Assembly: GCF_001705435.1 (NCBI RefSeq)
Contig: NZ_MDEN01000057.1
Location: 1 to 64,000 of the forward strand
DNA from: Pseudomonas graminis
GTDB lineage: Bacteria; Pseudomonadota; Gammaproteobacteria; Pseudomonadales; Pseudomonadaceae
Reading direction: 5' to 3'
Length of the DNA: 64,000 nt
Shown: positions 8,519 to 18,265 of the stretch, in pieces
Numbering within the stretch: the stretch's first letter is position 1
Layout: every line of letters starts with the position of its first letter
The notes under the pieces: model-generated
The model's input: only the letters and a program-made list of their open reading frames with translations
The model's database searches: none
Told to the model about the DNA's origin: nothing
Position numbers and translations under genes: made by a program

Positions 8519-9874
8519 ATGCCCGCGATCCGTACCTGGTTGAAAAATCCCCTCGCCGTTTTCACGGCCAATGAACTCGATGCTCGCGGCGGCCTGGTGG
8601 TCGAAGGCGGGGTTATCGCTGAGATGCTCCCGCTCGGGCAACAGCCTGCACAGCCTTGCGATCACGTATTCGATGCACGGGAGCATGTGCTGCTGCCCGG
8701 CCTGATCAACACTCACCACCACTTTTATCAAACGCTGACTCGCGCCTGGGGCCCGGTGGTCAATCAGCCGTTATTCCCCTGGCTGAAAACCCTGTACCCG
8801 GTGTGGGCGCGATTAACGCCGGAAAAGCTCGCACTGGCCAGCAAGGTCGCCCTGACCGAGTTGCTGCTGTCGGGCTGCACCACCGCCGCCGACCACCATT
8901 ATTTGTTTCCGCAGGGTCTGGAAGACGCCATCGATGTCCAGGTAGAAAGCGTCCGCGAACTGGGGATGCGCGCGATGCTGACGCGGGGTTCGATGACCCT
9001 GGGCGAGGCAGACGGAGGCCTGCCACCCCAACAAACCGTCCAGCAGGGCCAGGTGATTCTCGATGACAGCGTGCGGTTGATCGAGACCTACCACGAGCGG
9101 GGTGACGGCGCGCAAGTCCAGATTGCGTTAGCACCGTGTTCGCCGTTTTCCGTCACAACCGAGATCATGGCTGAAAGCGCGACGCTGGCGGAGAAGCACG
9201 ACGTGCGCCTGCACACGCATCTGGCCGAAACCCTGGATGAAGAGGATTTCTGCCTGCAGCGCTTCGGCCTGCGCACAGTGGATTACCTGGACAGCGTCGG
9301 GTGGCTTGGCCCTCGTATCTGGCTGGCGCACGGGATTCACTTCAACAGTGGAGAGATCACGCGCCTCGGCCAGGCGGGCACCGGGGTCTGTCATTGCCCG
9401 AGTTCGAACATGCGCCTTGCGTCAGGCATCTGCCCCACGCTGGACCTGCTTGCGGCGGGCGCGACAATCGGTCTGGGCGTCGATGGATCTGCGTCAAACG
9501 ACGCCTCGAACATGATGCTTGAGGCCAAGCAGGCGCTTTACCTGCAGCGCTTGCGTTACGGGGCGGAAAAGATCACGCCGGAACTGGCATTGGGCTGGGC
9601 GACCAAGGGCTCGGCGCAATTGTTGGGCCGGCAGGACATTGGCGAGTTGGCCGTGGGCAAACAGGCTGATCTGGCGCTGTTCAAGCTGGACGAGTTGCGC
9701 TTCTCTGGCAGCCACGATCCGCTCTCGGCGCTGTTGCTGTGCGGGGCCGATCGCGCAGATCGGGTGATGATCGGCGGCAAATGGCGAGTGATTGATGGTC
9801 AGGTAGAAGGGCTGGATCTGAAGGGATTGATCGCAGACCATCGGCAGGCCGCTGCGGAATTGATCAGGGGGTGA
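8519..9874 (+). CDS. 8-oxoguanine deaminase (amidohydrolase superfamily)
   Basis: A 451-aa metal-dependent deaminase of the TrzN/AtzA-like group. It should convert 8-oxoguanine to urate plus ammonia, or act on a related purine or triazine. Metal ligands are visible: HHHF (about residues 66-69), the His in LHTHLAET, the His in LAHGIHF, and the Asp of GVDGSASND. The close family member in P. aeruginosa (PA0142) is an experimentally known 8-oxoguanine deaminase, and the adenine deaminase that I recall from the same P. aeruginosa neighbourhood also appears 1.5 kb downstream here. AGAGGAG precedes the ATG. Assignment to this specific substrate rests on family similarity and synteny. Confidence 0.85.
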   Translation: MPAIRTWLKNPLAVFTANELDARGGLVVEGGVIAEMLPLGQQPAQPCDHVFDAREHVLLPGLINTHHHFYQTLTRAWGPVVNQPLFPWLKTLYPVWARLTPEKLALASKVALTELLLSGCTTAADHHYLFPQGLEDAIDVQVESVRELGMRAMLTRGSMTLGEADGGLPPQQTVQQGQVILDDSVRLIETYHERGDGAQVQIALAPCSPFSVTTEIMAESATLAEKHDVRLHTHLAETLDEEDFCLQRFGLRTVDYLDSVGWLGPRIWLAHGIHFNSGEITRLGQAGTGVCHCPSSNMRLASGICPTLDLLAAGATIGLGVDGSASNDASNMMLEAKQALYLQRLRYGAEKITPELALGWATKGSAQLLGRQDIGELAVGKQADLALFKLDELRFSGSHDPLSALLLCGADRADRVMIGGKWRVIDGQVEGLDLKGLIADHRQAAAELIRG

Positions 9875-9942
9875 TGCGCTGCTGCAGCGGTGGGGAAGTG
9901 AAACTGCTGACTCCCCACTGCTGCCCTCAAGCCAAAACCGGT

Positions 9943-11034
9943 CTACAGCCCCATCAAAGACAGCATGATGAAGGTGGCAAACAGCACAAAGTGCGTCATG
10001 CCTTCGATGGCGTTGGTTTCGCCGTCGTTGAGGTTGATGGCGCAGACCAGCAAGGTGACGAAGATCATCACTGTCTGCACCGGCGTCATCGCCATCTGGA
10101 ACGCCTGACCGCTGTAGAGCGCCATGCCTTCCATGACCGGAACGGTCAGGATCACCGTCGACAGCGAGGCCCCCAGCGCAATGTTGACCACTGACTGCAT
10201 GCGGTTGGCCAGCGCGGCTCGCAAGGCGGTCAGGATTTCCGGCGCTGCCGAGATCGCCGCCACCAGAATCGCCGTCATGACAGGCGGCGCGCCGCTGCCT
10301 TCCAGACCCAGATCGACGGTTTTCGACATGACCTCGGCCAACGCGCCAATCACCACCACGCCGAAAACCAGCGTGGCGATCGAACGCGTCAGGTTGACTG
10401 GCTCGTGCGCTTCTTCGGCCTCACCCTTGCGGCGCTTCTTGTCCGGGTAGTTGTAGCTGAAGAAGTAACTGTGCGGCCCAACCTGCATACGCAGGAACAG
10501 CGCATAAAGCAGAATCATTGCGCCGATGGTGAAGGCCGAGTAAAGCTTCCACTTCCCTTCGGGAATGAATTCCGGCACCACCATCGACACCGCCATGGCA
10601 GTCAGAATCATCACGCTGTAAGACCGCGCGGAGTCATCGTTGTAAGACTGTTCGCCGTGCTTGAGCCCGCCCATCAACGCGGCCAGACCCAGAATCCCGT
10701 TGATGTCGAGCATTACGGCCGAGTAGATGGTGTCCCGCACCAGCGTGGGTGAAGGTTCGTTGCTCATCATGATCGCCAGAATCACGACCTCAACCAGCAC
10801 CGCCGACAAGGTCAGGATCATCGTGCCGTAGGGATCACCAACCTTTTCCGCCAGCAATTCGGCATGGTGAGCCACGCGCAGCGAGGCGCATATGATGAAG
10901 CCCACCAGGGCGATGCCCGCGATCAGCGCGATGGTGTTCCCATTGCTGAGCAACTGATGTTCGTAGAAGTACGCGAAAAAGGTCGCAATGACCGCCAGTA
11001 GAAGAAACTTTTCCTGCTTTAGAATCGTGCCCAT
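9943..11034 (-). CDS. chaA: Calcium/proton antiporter (ChaA/CAX type)
   Basis: A 363-aa membrane protein with about 11 hydrophobic segments arranged in two halves. Each half carries an acidic alpha-repeat (SAVLVEVVILAIMM near residue 80 and ISAAPEILTALRAA near 260), as in CaCA-superfamily cation/proton exchangers. A charged cytoplasmic loop (KKRRKGEAEEAHE, about 200) separates the halves. It likely exports Ca2+ (possibly Na+ or K+) in exchange for protons. It is convergent with the deaminase gene and divergent from the adenine deaminase gene, so it is probably a single-gene unit. Confidence 0.85.
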   Translation of the reverse strand: MGTILKQEKFLLLAVIATFFAYFYEHQLLSNGNTIALIAGIALVGFIICASLRVAHHAELLAEKVGDPYGTMILTLSAVLVEVVILAIMMSNEPSPTLVRDTIYSAVMLDINGILGLAALMGGLKHGEQSYNDDSARSYSVMILTAMAVSMVVPEFIPEGKWKLYSAFTIGAMILLYALFLRMQVGPHSYFFSYNYPDKKRRKGEAEEAHEPVNLTRSIATLVFGVVVIGALAEVMSKTVDLGLEGSGAPPVMTAILVAAISAAPEILTALRAALANRMQSVVNIALGASLSTVILTVPVMEGMALYSGQAFQMAMTPVQTVMIFVTLLVCAINLNDGETNAIEGMTHFVLFATFIMLSLMGL

Positions 11035-12317
<1,283 letters not shown>

Positions 12318-12388
12318 TCAGTCACCTCCTTTGATGAGCAAAAGCGTGTAGACGTTCTGCGCCACACGCCGCGCTTCCTCCGAGGGCG

Positions 12389-13081
12389 TCACGCCGCCGA
12401 AGCGATCTTGCTGATTTCTCGCTGCCCATTGGAAGAGACCTGCAACGTGGAGGCCTCTTCCGTCGTCCGCAGCCAACCCAGCTGCATGAACAACTGCAAA
12501 AGCCCTGCCCCCAAGGCGCCGCCCAGGTGCGGCCTGCTTTCATGGCAGTCAACACAGGCACACACGGCTTCGCGTCGTCTGTGGGCCAGCGCGGGAATAA
12601 AAATCCCCCGTTCGGCAAAGCGGGAAATACCGACACTGGTGACTTCGAGACGGTGCTCGGATTGTTCGATCCAGCCCGCGCCCAGCATCCTCAAATACAG
12701 CTCGGCCCCCATTTCGCCACCCAGGTGATCCGCGCAGACACTGGCGCGACACAGCGGCAGTGGTGGCAACGGTTGCGCCATGCTGCGGCTGATCAGATCC
12801 GCGCTGACCATTGATGCACTGACCAGCGCCTGGACGGCGGTGCGGACTTCCGGGGCAGCGAGCCTGAAGTAGCGCTTGCGGGCACGCACTTCGTGGCGCA
12901 GCAATCCCCCGGCGGCAAGGCGCGCCAGATGCGCACCGGCGGAGGAAGTGGAAAGACCCACCAGCGAAGCTACTTCATTGGCCGCTCGCGATGTTCCGTC
13001 CATTAATGCCCACACGATCGCGCTGCGTTTGGGGTCGGCGAGCAACGCAGCGATCTGGCTGATGCAAGGTACATATTCCAT
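12389..13081 (-). CDS. ArsR-type winged-helix regulator with Cys-rich C-terminal half
   Basis: A 230-aa protein. Residues about 8-80 form an ArsR-like winged helix (LLADPKRSAIVWALMDGTSRAANEVASLVGLSTSSAGAHLARL region). The C-terminal half holds CRASVCADHLGG and CACVDCHESRPHLGGALG, motifs shared by a proteobacterial ArsR subgroup whose ligand I do not know. The cysteines could bind metal or sense redox state. GGGAG precedes the ATG. It is convergent with add, and 713 bp of apparently empty DNA lies upstream, so no target gene is adjacent. Confidence 0.8.
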   Translation of the reverse strand: MEYVPCISQIAALLADPKRSAIVWALMDGTSRAANEVASLVGLSTSSAGAHLARLAAGGLLRHEVRARKRYFRLAAPEVRTAVQALVSASMVSADLISRSMAQPLPPLPLCRASVCADHLGGEMGAELYLRMLGAGWIEQSEHRLEVTSVGISRFAERGIFIPALAHRRREAVCACVDCHESRPHLGGALGAGLLQLFMQLGWLRTTEEASTLQVSSNGQREISKIASAA

Positions 13082-13794
13082 GTCTTCACTCCCTGTTGAA
13101 CATTATCTAAGCGGACCGGCGCCGGTGCGCAGGTCGAGGCGTGCATTGGCGCGGGATCACGGGCGTAATCAGTCGAAAGCACCGGGCCGCTGCTGTGGTG
13201 GACCATCATCGGTGTTTAAGGCGAAATCGAACCTTGATTTAAATCACCTCATACGAACTCTGATCGCTTGAACTTGCAGGCCATACAGATAGCTGCGCCA
13301 TCGCAATACAGTTAGAAAAATGAGAATTAAATCGGATCCATGACGGCGCTAAGTATAAGACCTGCAGCCGATCGGCGGATCAACTTGTCCATGGACTTGC
13401 CCTTTGTTTGTGGGCCGTTTTGGCGAATGTTCAGCATAATCCGGCATATCATTTGATGGACAGACTCAGCTGGATAGCCGCCCTCCCCCCTTAAAGGACG
13501 GGCATTTGCGGGAATGACGGCAGTTCGCGAATTTAGCGCCAGGGCGATTGCCTACAACGGAAACTCCTGAGCCCTTCAAGAAAATAATCTGCTGACGGGG
13601 GATGTCAGAAGTGAACTTCTCTGGATAAATCACGCGACTCCCTTAAGCGTTGTGATTCTCTGTAAGAAGTTTCCAATTCGGAAGTAGTAAACAACCTCAT
13701 ATAACCCACTCTTTTTCAACAGGCTGAACATGCTTGTACAGGCACACATTAAACCCGGTGAAAATCGGCAACGCGTTAACGTTGCCGACGTCGG
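13082..13794. other. 713-bp intergenic region
   Basis: I found no credible coding frame. A 14-bp palindrome AGAAGTGAACTTCT lies at 13607-13620. A hairpin (CGGCAACG-CGTTAA-CGTTGCCG) just beside the stop of the following minus-strand efflux gene, around 13768-13790, could be its weak terminator. The region is less GC-rich than its surroundings and might hide a small RNA, which I cannot show. Confidence 0.4.
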
Positions 13795-15003
13795 TTAAAT
13801 ACGCACATCCGTGTGGGGAGTCTGCGCGTCTCGCTTCTGCTGCGACCGGCGAGTGATCATGGCAAGCGTCACAGCCAGCACACCACACAAGGTAATGACG
13901 GTCGCCATCGGCACGGCTGTTCCGTCATGCAGTACGCCAACCAGTGCCGCAGCGCCCGCTGCGACACTGAATTGCAAACACCCCAACAAGGCCGACGCGC
14001 TGCCCGCGCGTTTGCCCTGCCCGCTCATCGCGCACGCTGAAGCGTTAGGGATGATGCAGCCCAGGCTGGCGATATAGATGAACAGCGGGATCAGCAGCGG
14101 CCACAGCTTTTCGGTGTGCAGGGAGGCGATGGTCAACAGCACGAGAGCGGCAGCGAGATAGATCCAGACAGTCCGCGACAGCAACCACGCCGGACCATAG
14201 CGGCCAACGAGTCGGGCGTTCACCTGGGCGATGAGGATGAAGCCGGCAGCGTTGATGCCGAACAACCATCCGTAGTGTTCCGCCGGGACGCCGTAGAGCT
14301 TGATGAAAACGAAAGGCGAGCCAGCAATGTAGGAGAACATCCCGGCCATCGCGATGCCGCCGGTGAGCGCGTGGCCCAGAAAGATCCGGTCGCCCAGCAG
14401 GTTCCAGTAAGAACCCAGCGCGCCCGAGAGCGGCAGTCGCGGGTGGCCGGCCGGCATGCTTTCCGGCAAGCCCCTGAATACCGCCACTGCGGTGAGTGCG
14501 CTGAATCCCGTCAAGGTCAGGAAGATGGCCTGCCAACCCACGACGTTGACCAACAACCCGCCCAGCATGGGGGCCAGGATCGGCGCCAGGCCCATGACCA
14601 GCATCAATTGCGAGAACACCTTGGCCGAGTCGACGGGTGAGCATTTGTCGCTGACGATCGCCCGCGACAGCACCATGCCGGCACATCCGCCCAACGCTTG
14701 TACGAAGCGGGCAGCAATCAGCCACTCCAGTGAAGGCGCCAGGGCGCACGCCAGGGATGCGAGGGTGAACAAGCCGACGCCAAACAACAGCGGGATCCGA
14801 CGGCCGAAACGATCGGCGATCGGGCCATAGGCAAGCTGGCCGATGCTCAGGCCGAGGAAATAAGAGGCCAGGGTCAGCTGAACGTGTTTCTCGTCGGTGC
14901 CGAACGCCAACGCGATGGCCGGGAAACCTGGCAGGTAAAAGTCGATGGCCAACGGGCCAAAAGCGCTGAGTGCGCCGAGGATCAGAATCGTTCTGAGGTT
15001 CAT
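13795..15003 (-). CDS. Bcr/CflA-family multidrug efflux transporter (MFS)
   Basis: A 402-aa major facilitator protein with 12 predicted membrane segments. Features include SIGQLAYGPIADRFGRRIPLL (the MFS motif A loop, about 53-73) and motif C in MVLSRAIVSD...MGLAPILAPMLGG, typical of proton-driven drug exporters of the Bcr/CflA group. The frame extends 14 codons upstream, but the ATG at 15003 follows AGGAAG at good spacing and begins with a normal first helix. The substrate is unknown. Confidence 0.87.
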   Translation of the reverse strand: MNLRTILILGALSAFGPLAIDFYLPGFPAIALAFGTDEKHVQLTLASYFLGLSIGQLAYGPIADRFGRRIPLLFGVGLFTLASLACALAPSLEWLIAARFVQALGGCAGMVLSRAIVSDKCSPVDSAKVFSQLMLVMGLAPILAPMLGGLLVNVVGWQAIFLTLTGFSALTAVAVFRGLPESMPAGHPRLPLSGALGSYWNLLGDRIFLGHALTGGIAMAGMFSYIAGSPFVFIKLYGVPAEHYGWLFGINAAGFILIAQVNARLVGRYGPAWLLSRTVWIYLAAALVLLTIASLHTEKLWPLLIPLFIYIASLGCIIPNASACAMSGQGKRAGSASALLGCLQFSVAAGAAALVGVLHDGTAVPMATVITLCGVLAVTLAMITRRSQQKRDAQTPHTDVRI

Positions 15004-15229
15004 CAATCTTCCTAAACGGTTTTGCGCAGCGCGACAGTTTAACAACCTTGAATCTGCACGGCCCGCTCAGAGGAAAATTACCGGATGTTTTTCAATCTAT
15101 CGTCGCCAAGCAAACAAGGCGGAACTTATTGCGCGTGACCGGGCATCGGTTAATGGATTTCCTACAGCGTTTTTACCAATAACTCACAGAAGCGCTTCTA
15201 AACTTTTCTCAAGCAGTGAGGAAATCAAA

Positions 15230-15589
15230 ATGAATGCGCGATGGGCTGTGCTGTGGTGCGTTGTAGTCTTCGCCGGATGTCAGTCTACCCACGACCAGTT
15301 AGTGGCTGAAGGTTACCCACCGGCATTCGCTGACGGTTTTCAGGATGGCTGCGGGAGCGGGCGGCAATCCATCGATCTCATGAAAGGGCAATTCAAAAAG
15401 GACGTGCCGCGCTATTTGCGTGACACGCTGTATGCGCAAGGCTGGTCGGACGGATTCCGCCAGTGCCAGGCGCAACTTGCCAACAGCAATGTCCAGGATC
15501 AGGGCCGCGACAGCATCTGGAATGACCGGGACCGCGATTGGGACCGTCAGCGAACCCAGGACGCCGCCAAAGCCTACCGCTCTCATTGA
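15230..15589 (+). CDS. Small putative lipoprotein
   Basis: A 119-aa protein with a lipoprotein signal: a short positive start, a hydrophobic stretch and the lipobox FAGC (Cys at about residue 18). The mature part is hydrophilic and charged, with aromatic-rich helices (FADGFQDGCGSGRQ, YAQGWSDGFRQCQ) and an Arg/Asp-rich tail (NDRDRDWDRQRTQD). The frame is open from 14945, but TGAGGAAATCAAA immediately before the ATG at 15230 and the signal peptide settle the start. I do not recognise its function; it should sit at the cell envelope. Confidence 0.75.
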   Translation: MNARWAVLWCVVVFAGCQSTHDQLVAEGYPPAFADGFQDGCGSGRQSIDLMKGQFKKDVPRYLRDTLYAQGWSDGFRQCQAQLANSNVQDQGRDSIWNDRDRDWDRQRTQDAAKAYRSH

Positions 15590-15672
15590 AAGCCTGCCGC
15601 GGCGGACAGCGCGTGAAACTATCGGGGACTCACTATGGCCCAATGTGATCAAGCCATGAACAGGAGCCCGCC

Positions 15673-16165
15673 ATGAGTCGCGCCTTCGTCAACGAAGACA
15701 ACGCCGCCGCGCATCGACCCGCCGGTTGAACGGCAGATCAGCGCCCAGATCAACTACGTCACCCAGCGCGGCTTTGATCAATTGCACGTTCAGGTTGAGC
15801 AGCTGCAAGCGCAATACAGCGAACAGAACGCCCAAGGTGATGACGCCGACAAACAGCGCATGGCCGAAATCGAACGCGACCTGCGTTATTTCAACCAGCG
15901 CCTGCAGAGCGCCCACGTGGTCAGCAGCACGTCAGAGGACAAGGTTCAGATTGGCAGTTGGGTGACCTTTGCCGACGAGGACAGTGTCGAGCAGCGCGTG
16001 CAACTGGTCGGAGAGGATCAGGCCGATGCTGGCAGTCAGTTGATCAATTGGGCGTCGCCGCTGGGCAAGGCGTTGCTCGGCGCCAGTGTCGGTGACGAAG
16101 TCACCTGGCAGCGGCCGGTCGGCGACGCAGTCATCGAGGTCATAAACATTGAGGCCGGCGACTGA
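15673..16165 (+). pseudogene. GreA/GreB-family elongation factor gene with a +1 frameshift
   Basis: Translation from the ATG at 15673 (CAGGAGC upstream) gives the typical start MSRAFVNEDNAAA but meets TGA at 15727-15729. The remainder of the protein (PVERQISAQINYVTQRGF..., then a coiled-coil and a C-terminal FKBP-like GreA/GreB domain with KVQIGSWVTF and SPLGKALLG) continues in the +1 frame to 16165. One extra base, most simply in the CCC at 15718-15720, explains the shift. The two frames together give about 163 aa, as expected. It may be a pseudogene, a sequencing error, or programmed frameshifting. An internal ATG at 15782 could make a protein lacking the front of the coiled coil. Confidence 0.7.
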
Positions 16166-16198
16166 CCCCATCGACCCGCAGTAAGCCAGACATAAAAA

Positions 16199-16225
16199 AC
16201 GGAGCCCGAAGGCTCCGTTTTTTTT
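16199..16225. terminator. Bidirectional rho-independent terminator
   Basis: The stem ACGGAGCC/GGCTCCGT has a CGAA tetraloop. It is followed by eight T on the plus strand and preceded by six A, so it can also end ettA transcription on the minus strand. It lies between the convergent Gre-like gene and ettA. Confidence 0.9.
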
Positions 16226-16239
16226 AAAACCAACCTGAA

Positions 16240-17904
16240 TCAGGCCAGCTTCTTGTGACGCACGCGGTGCGGCTGAGCGGCTGCGTCGCCGAGGCGTTTC
16301 TTGCGATCGGCTTCGTACTCGGTGTAGTTGCCTTCAAAGAACACAGCTTGCGAGTCATCCTCGTACGCGAGGATGTGAGTCGCAACGCGGTCAAGGAACC
16401 ACCGATCGTGAGAGATCACAATGGCAGCGCCCGGGAAGTCCAGCAGGGCTTCTTCGAGGGAACGCAGGGTTTCAACGTCGAGGTCGTTTGACGGTTCGTC
16501 GAGGAGCAGGACGTTGCCGCCCTCCTTCAACGTCAGCGCCAGGTGCAGACGACCGCGCTCACCGCCAGACAGGTCCTTCACGAACTTCTGCTGATCGCCG
16601 CCTTTGAAGTTGAAACGGCCGACATAGGTGCGCGAAGGGATTTCGTAGTTGCCGATCTTGATCTGATCGGAGCCGTCGGAAATCTGCGCGAACACGGTTT
16701 TGCTGCCGTCCAGGTCGTCGCGGCTTTGATCGACGCACGCCAGCTGCACGGTTTCGCCGACTTCAATGGAGCCGGAATCCGGTTGCTCCTTGCCCATCAG
16801 CATGCGGAACAGCGTTGACTTACCGGCACCGTTACCGCCGATCACGCCGACGATGGCGCCTTTAGGCATGGAGAACGACAGGTTGTCGATCAGCACGCGA
16901 TCGCCATAGCCCTTGGTGACGTTCTTGAACTCGATGACCTTGTCGCCCAGGCGCGGACCAGCCGGGATGTAGATCTCGTTGGTTTCGCTGCGCTTCTGGA
17001 ATTCCTGGGACTGGAGCTCTTCGAAGCGCTGCAGGCGGGCCTTGGATTTCGACTGGCGCGCCTTGGCGCCTTTACGGACCCACTCGAGTTCTTCTTTCAT
17101 GGCCTTTTCATGCGCCGACTGCTGCTTCGATTCGGCCGCCAGACGATCGGACTTGGCTTCAAGCCAGCCGGAGTAGTTGCCTTCGTACGGAATGCCCGCA
17201 CCGCGGTCGAGTTCCAGAATCCAGCCAGCGACGTTGTCGAGGAAGTACCGGTCGTGGGTGATCGCCACGACAGTGCCCGGGAAATCGTGCAGGAAATGCT
17301 CGAGCCAGGCGACAGAATCGGCATCCAGGTGGTTGGTCGGTTCGTCGAGCAGCAACATGTCCGGGGCGGACAGCAACAGGCGGCACAGCGCGACGCGACG
17401 TTTCTCACCACCAGAGAGGTGTTCGACCTTGGCATCCCAGGCCGGCAGACGCAGCGCATCGGCGGCGACTTCCAGCTGGCGCTCCAGGTTGTGGCCGTCG
17501 CTGGCTTGCAGGATGGACTCCAGCTTGGCCTGCTCGGCCGCCAGCTTGTCGAAATCAGCGTCCGGCTCCGCGTAGGCGGCATAGACTTCGTCCAGACGCG
17601 CTTGAGCGTCCTTGATCACGCTGACCGCTTCCTCGACCACTTCACGTACGGTCTTGGTCGGGTCGAGCTGCGGCTCCTGGGGCAGATAGCCGATGTTCAG
17701 CTCGGGCATCGGGCGCGCTTCACCATCAAACTCGGTGTCGACACCGGCCATGATTTTCAGAAGCGTGGATTTACCCGAACCGTTGAGGCCGAGGACGCCG
17801 ATCTTGGCGCCGGGGAAAAACGAGAGGGAGATGTTTTTCAGGATTTCCCGCTTCGGCGGAACAACTTTGCTCAGCCGATGCATGGTAAAGACGTATTGAG
17901 CCAT
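16240..17904 (-). CDS. ettA: Energy-dependent translational throttle protein EttA
   Basis: A 554-aa ABC-F protein, the normal EttA length. It binds the ribosomal E site and couples ATP level to the start of translation. Two ATPase cassettes are present: Walker [10 protein letters not shown] (about 39-47) and GGNGAGKST (about 357-365), signature [11 protein letters not shown] and [11 protein letters not shown], Walker [12 protein letters not shown] and [12 protein letters not shown] charged linker ([20 protein letters not shown]) joins them. There are no membrane segments. The frame extends far upstream, but the ATG at 17904 begins the conserved [13 protein letters not shown] sequence. It is divergent from morA, as I recall for P. 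aeruginosa. Confidence 0.95.
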   Translation of the reverse strand: MAQYVFTMHRLSKVVPPKREILKNISLSFFPGAKIGVLGLNGSGKSTLLKIMAGVDTEFDGEARPMPELNIGYLPQEPQLDPTKTVREVVEEAVSVIKDAQARLDEVYAAYAEPDADFDKLAAEQAKLESILQASDGHNLERQLEVAADALRLPAWDAKVEHLSGGEKRRVALCRLLLSAPDMLLLDEPTNHLDADSVAWLEHFLHDFPGTVVAITHDRYFLDNVAGWILELDRGAGIPYEGNYSGWLEAKSDRLAAESKQQSAHEKAMKEELEWVRKGAKARQSKSKARLQRFEELQSQEFQKRSETNEIYIPAGPRLGDKVIEFKNVTKGYGDRVLIDNLSFSMPKGAIVGVIGGNGAGKSTLFRMLMGKEQPDSGSIEVGETVQLACVDQSRDDLDGSKTVFAQISDGSDQIKIGNYEIPSRTYVGRFNFKGGDQQKFVKDLSGGERGRLHLALTLKEGGNVLLLDEPSNDLDVETLRSLEEALLDFPGAAIVISHDRWFLDRVATHILAYEDDSQAVFFEGNYTEYEADRKKRLGDAAAQPHRVRHKKLA

Positions 17905-18265
17905 GGAATGAAAACCTGGAATGAGACGGTGAATAAAGGAGCGAGCTTGGTGCTGCGTCGCAAAAAATGAGTTTATCTTCGCGCCGCAGCTTGCCGTAGC
18001 GCGATTCCGGGCCTTGAATTGATCAGGCCGAAGCGGCGCGGAGGGGACAAACTTCCGAGCACCGGTATTGAAGCTGGAGCAATGCTTGCAGTCTTTTGAA
18101 GCATGCAAGCACGCCGTGCAGAAACCGGCGCGTCGCGCGTGGCGCAAAGCTACCCGAATGCACGCAGCAGGGCAAACCGTCCGGCCCAATAGCGCTGGCA
18201 CTTTGCCACAGCTCGGTGGCATGCTAGCCGCCTTTTGCGCACCGGGCTTATAGTGCGTATCGCAC
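17905..18265. other. Divergent promoter region of ettA and morA
   Basis: These 361 bp contain no gene. A TATAGT hexamer at 18249-18254 lies only 12 bp before the assigned morA ATG, so if it is a -10 box the morA start would be leaderless or further downstream. No Shine-Dalgarno precedes the ATG at 18266. Nothing else could be recognised. Confidence 0.35.

Noticed and set aside
13082..13794. Coding gene in the 713-bp gap beside the ArsR regulator
   Set aside because: Short frames here lack a ribosome site, protein-like composition or any recognisable motif.
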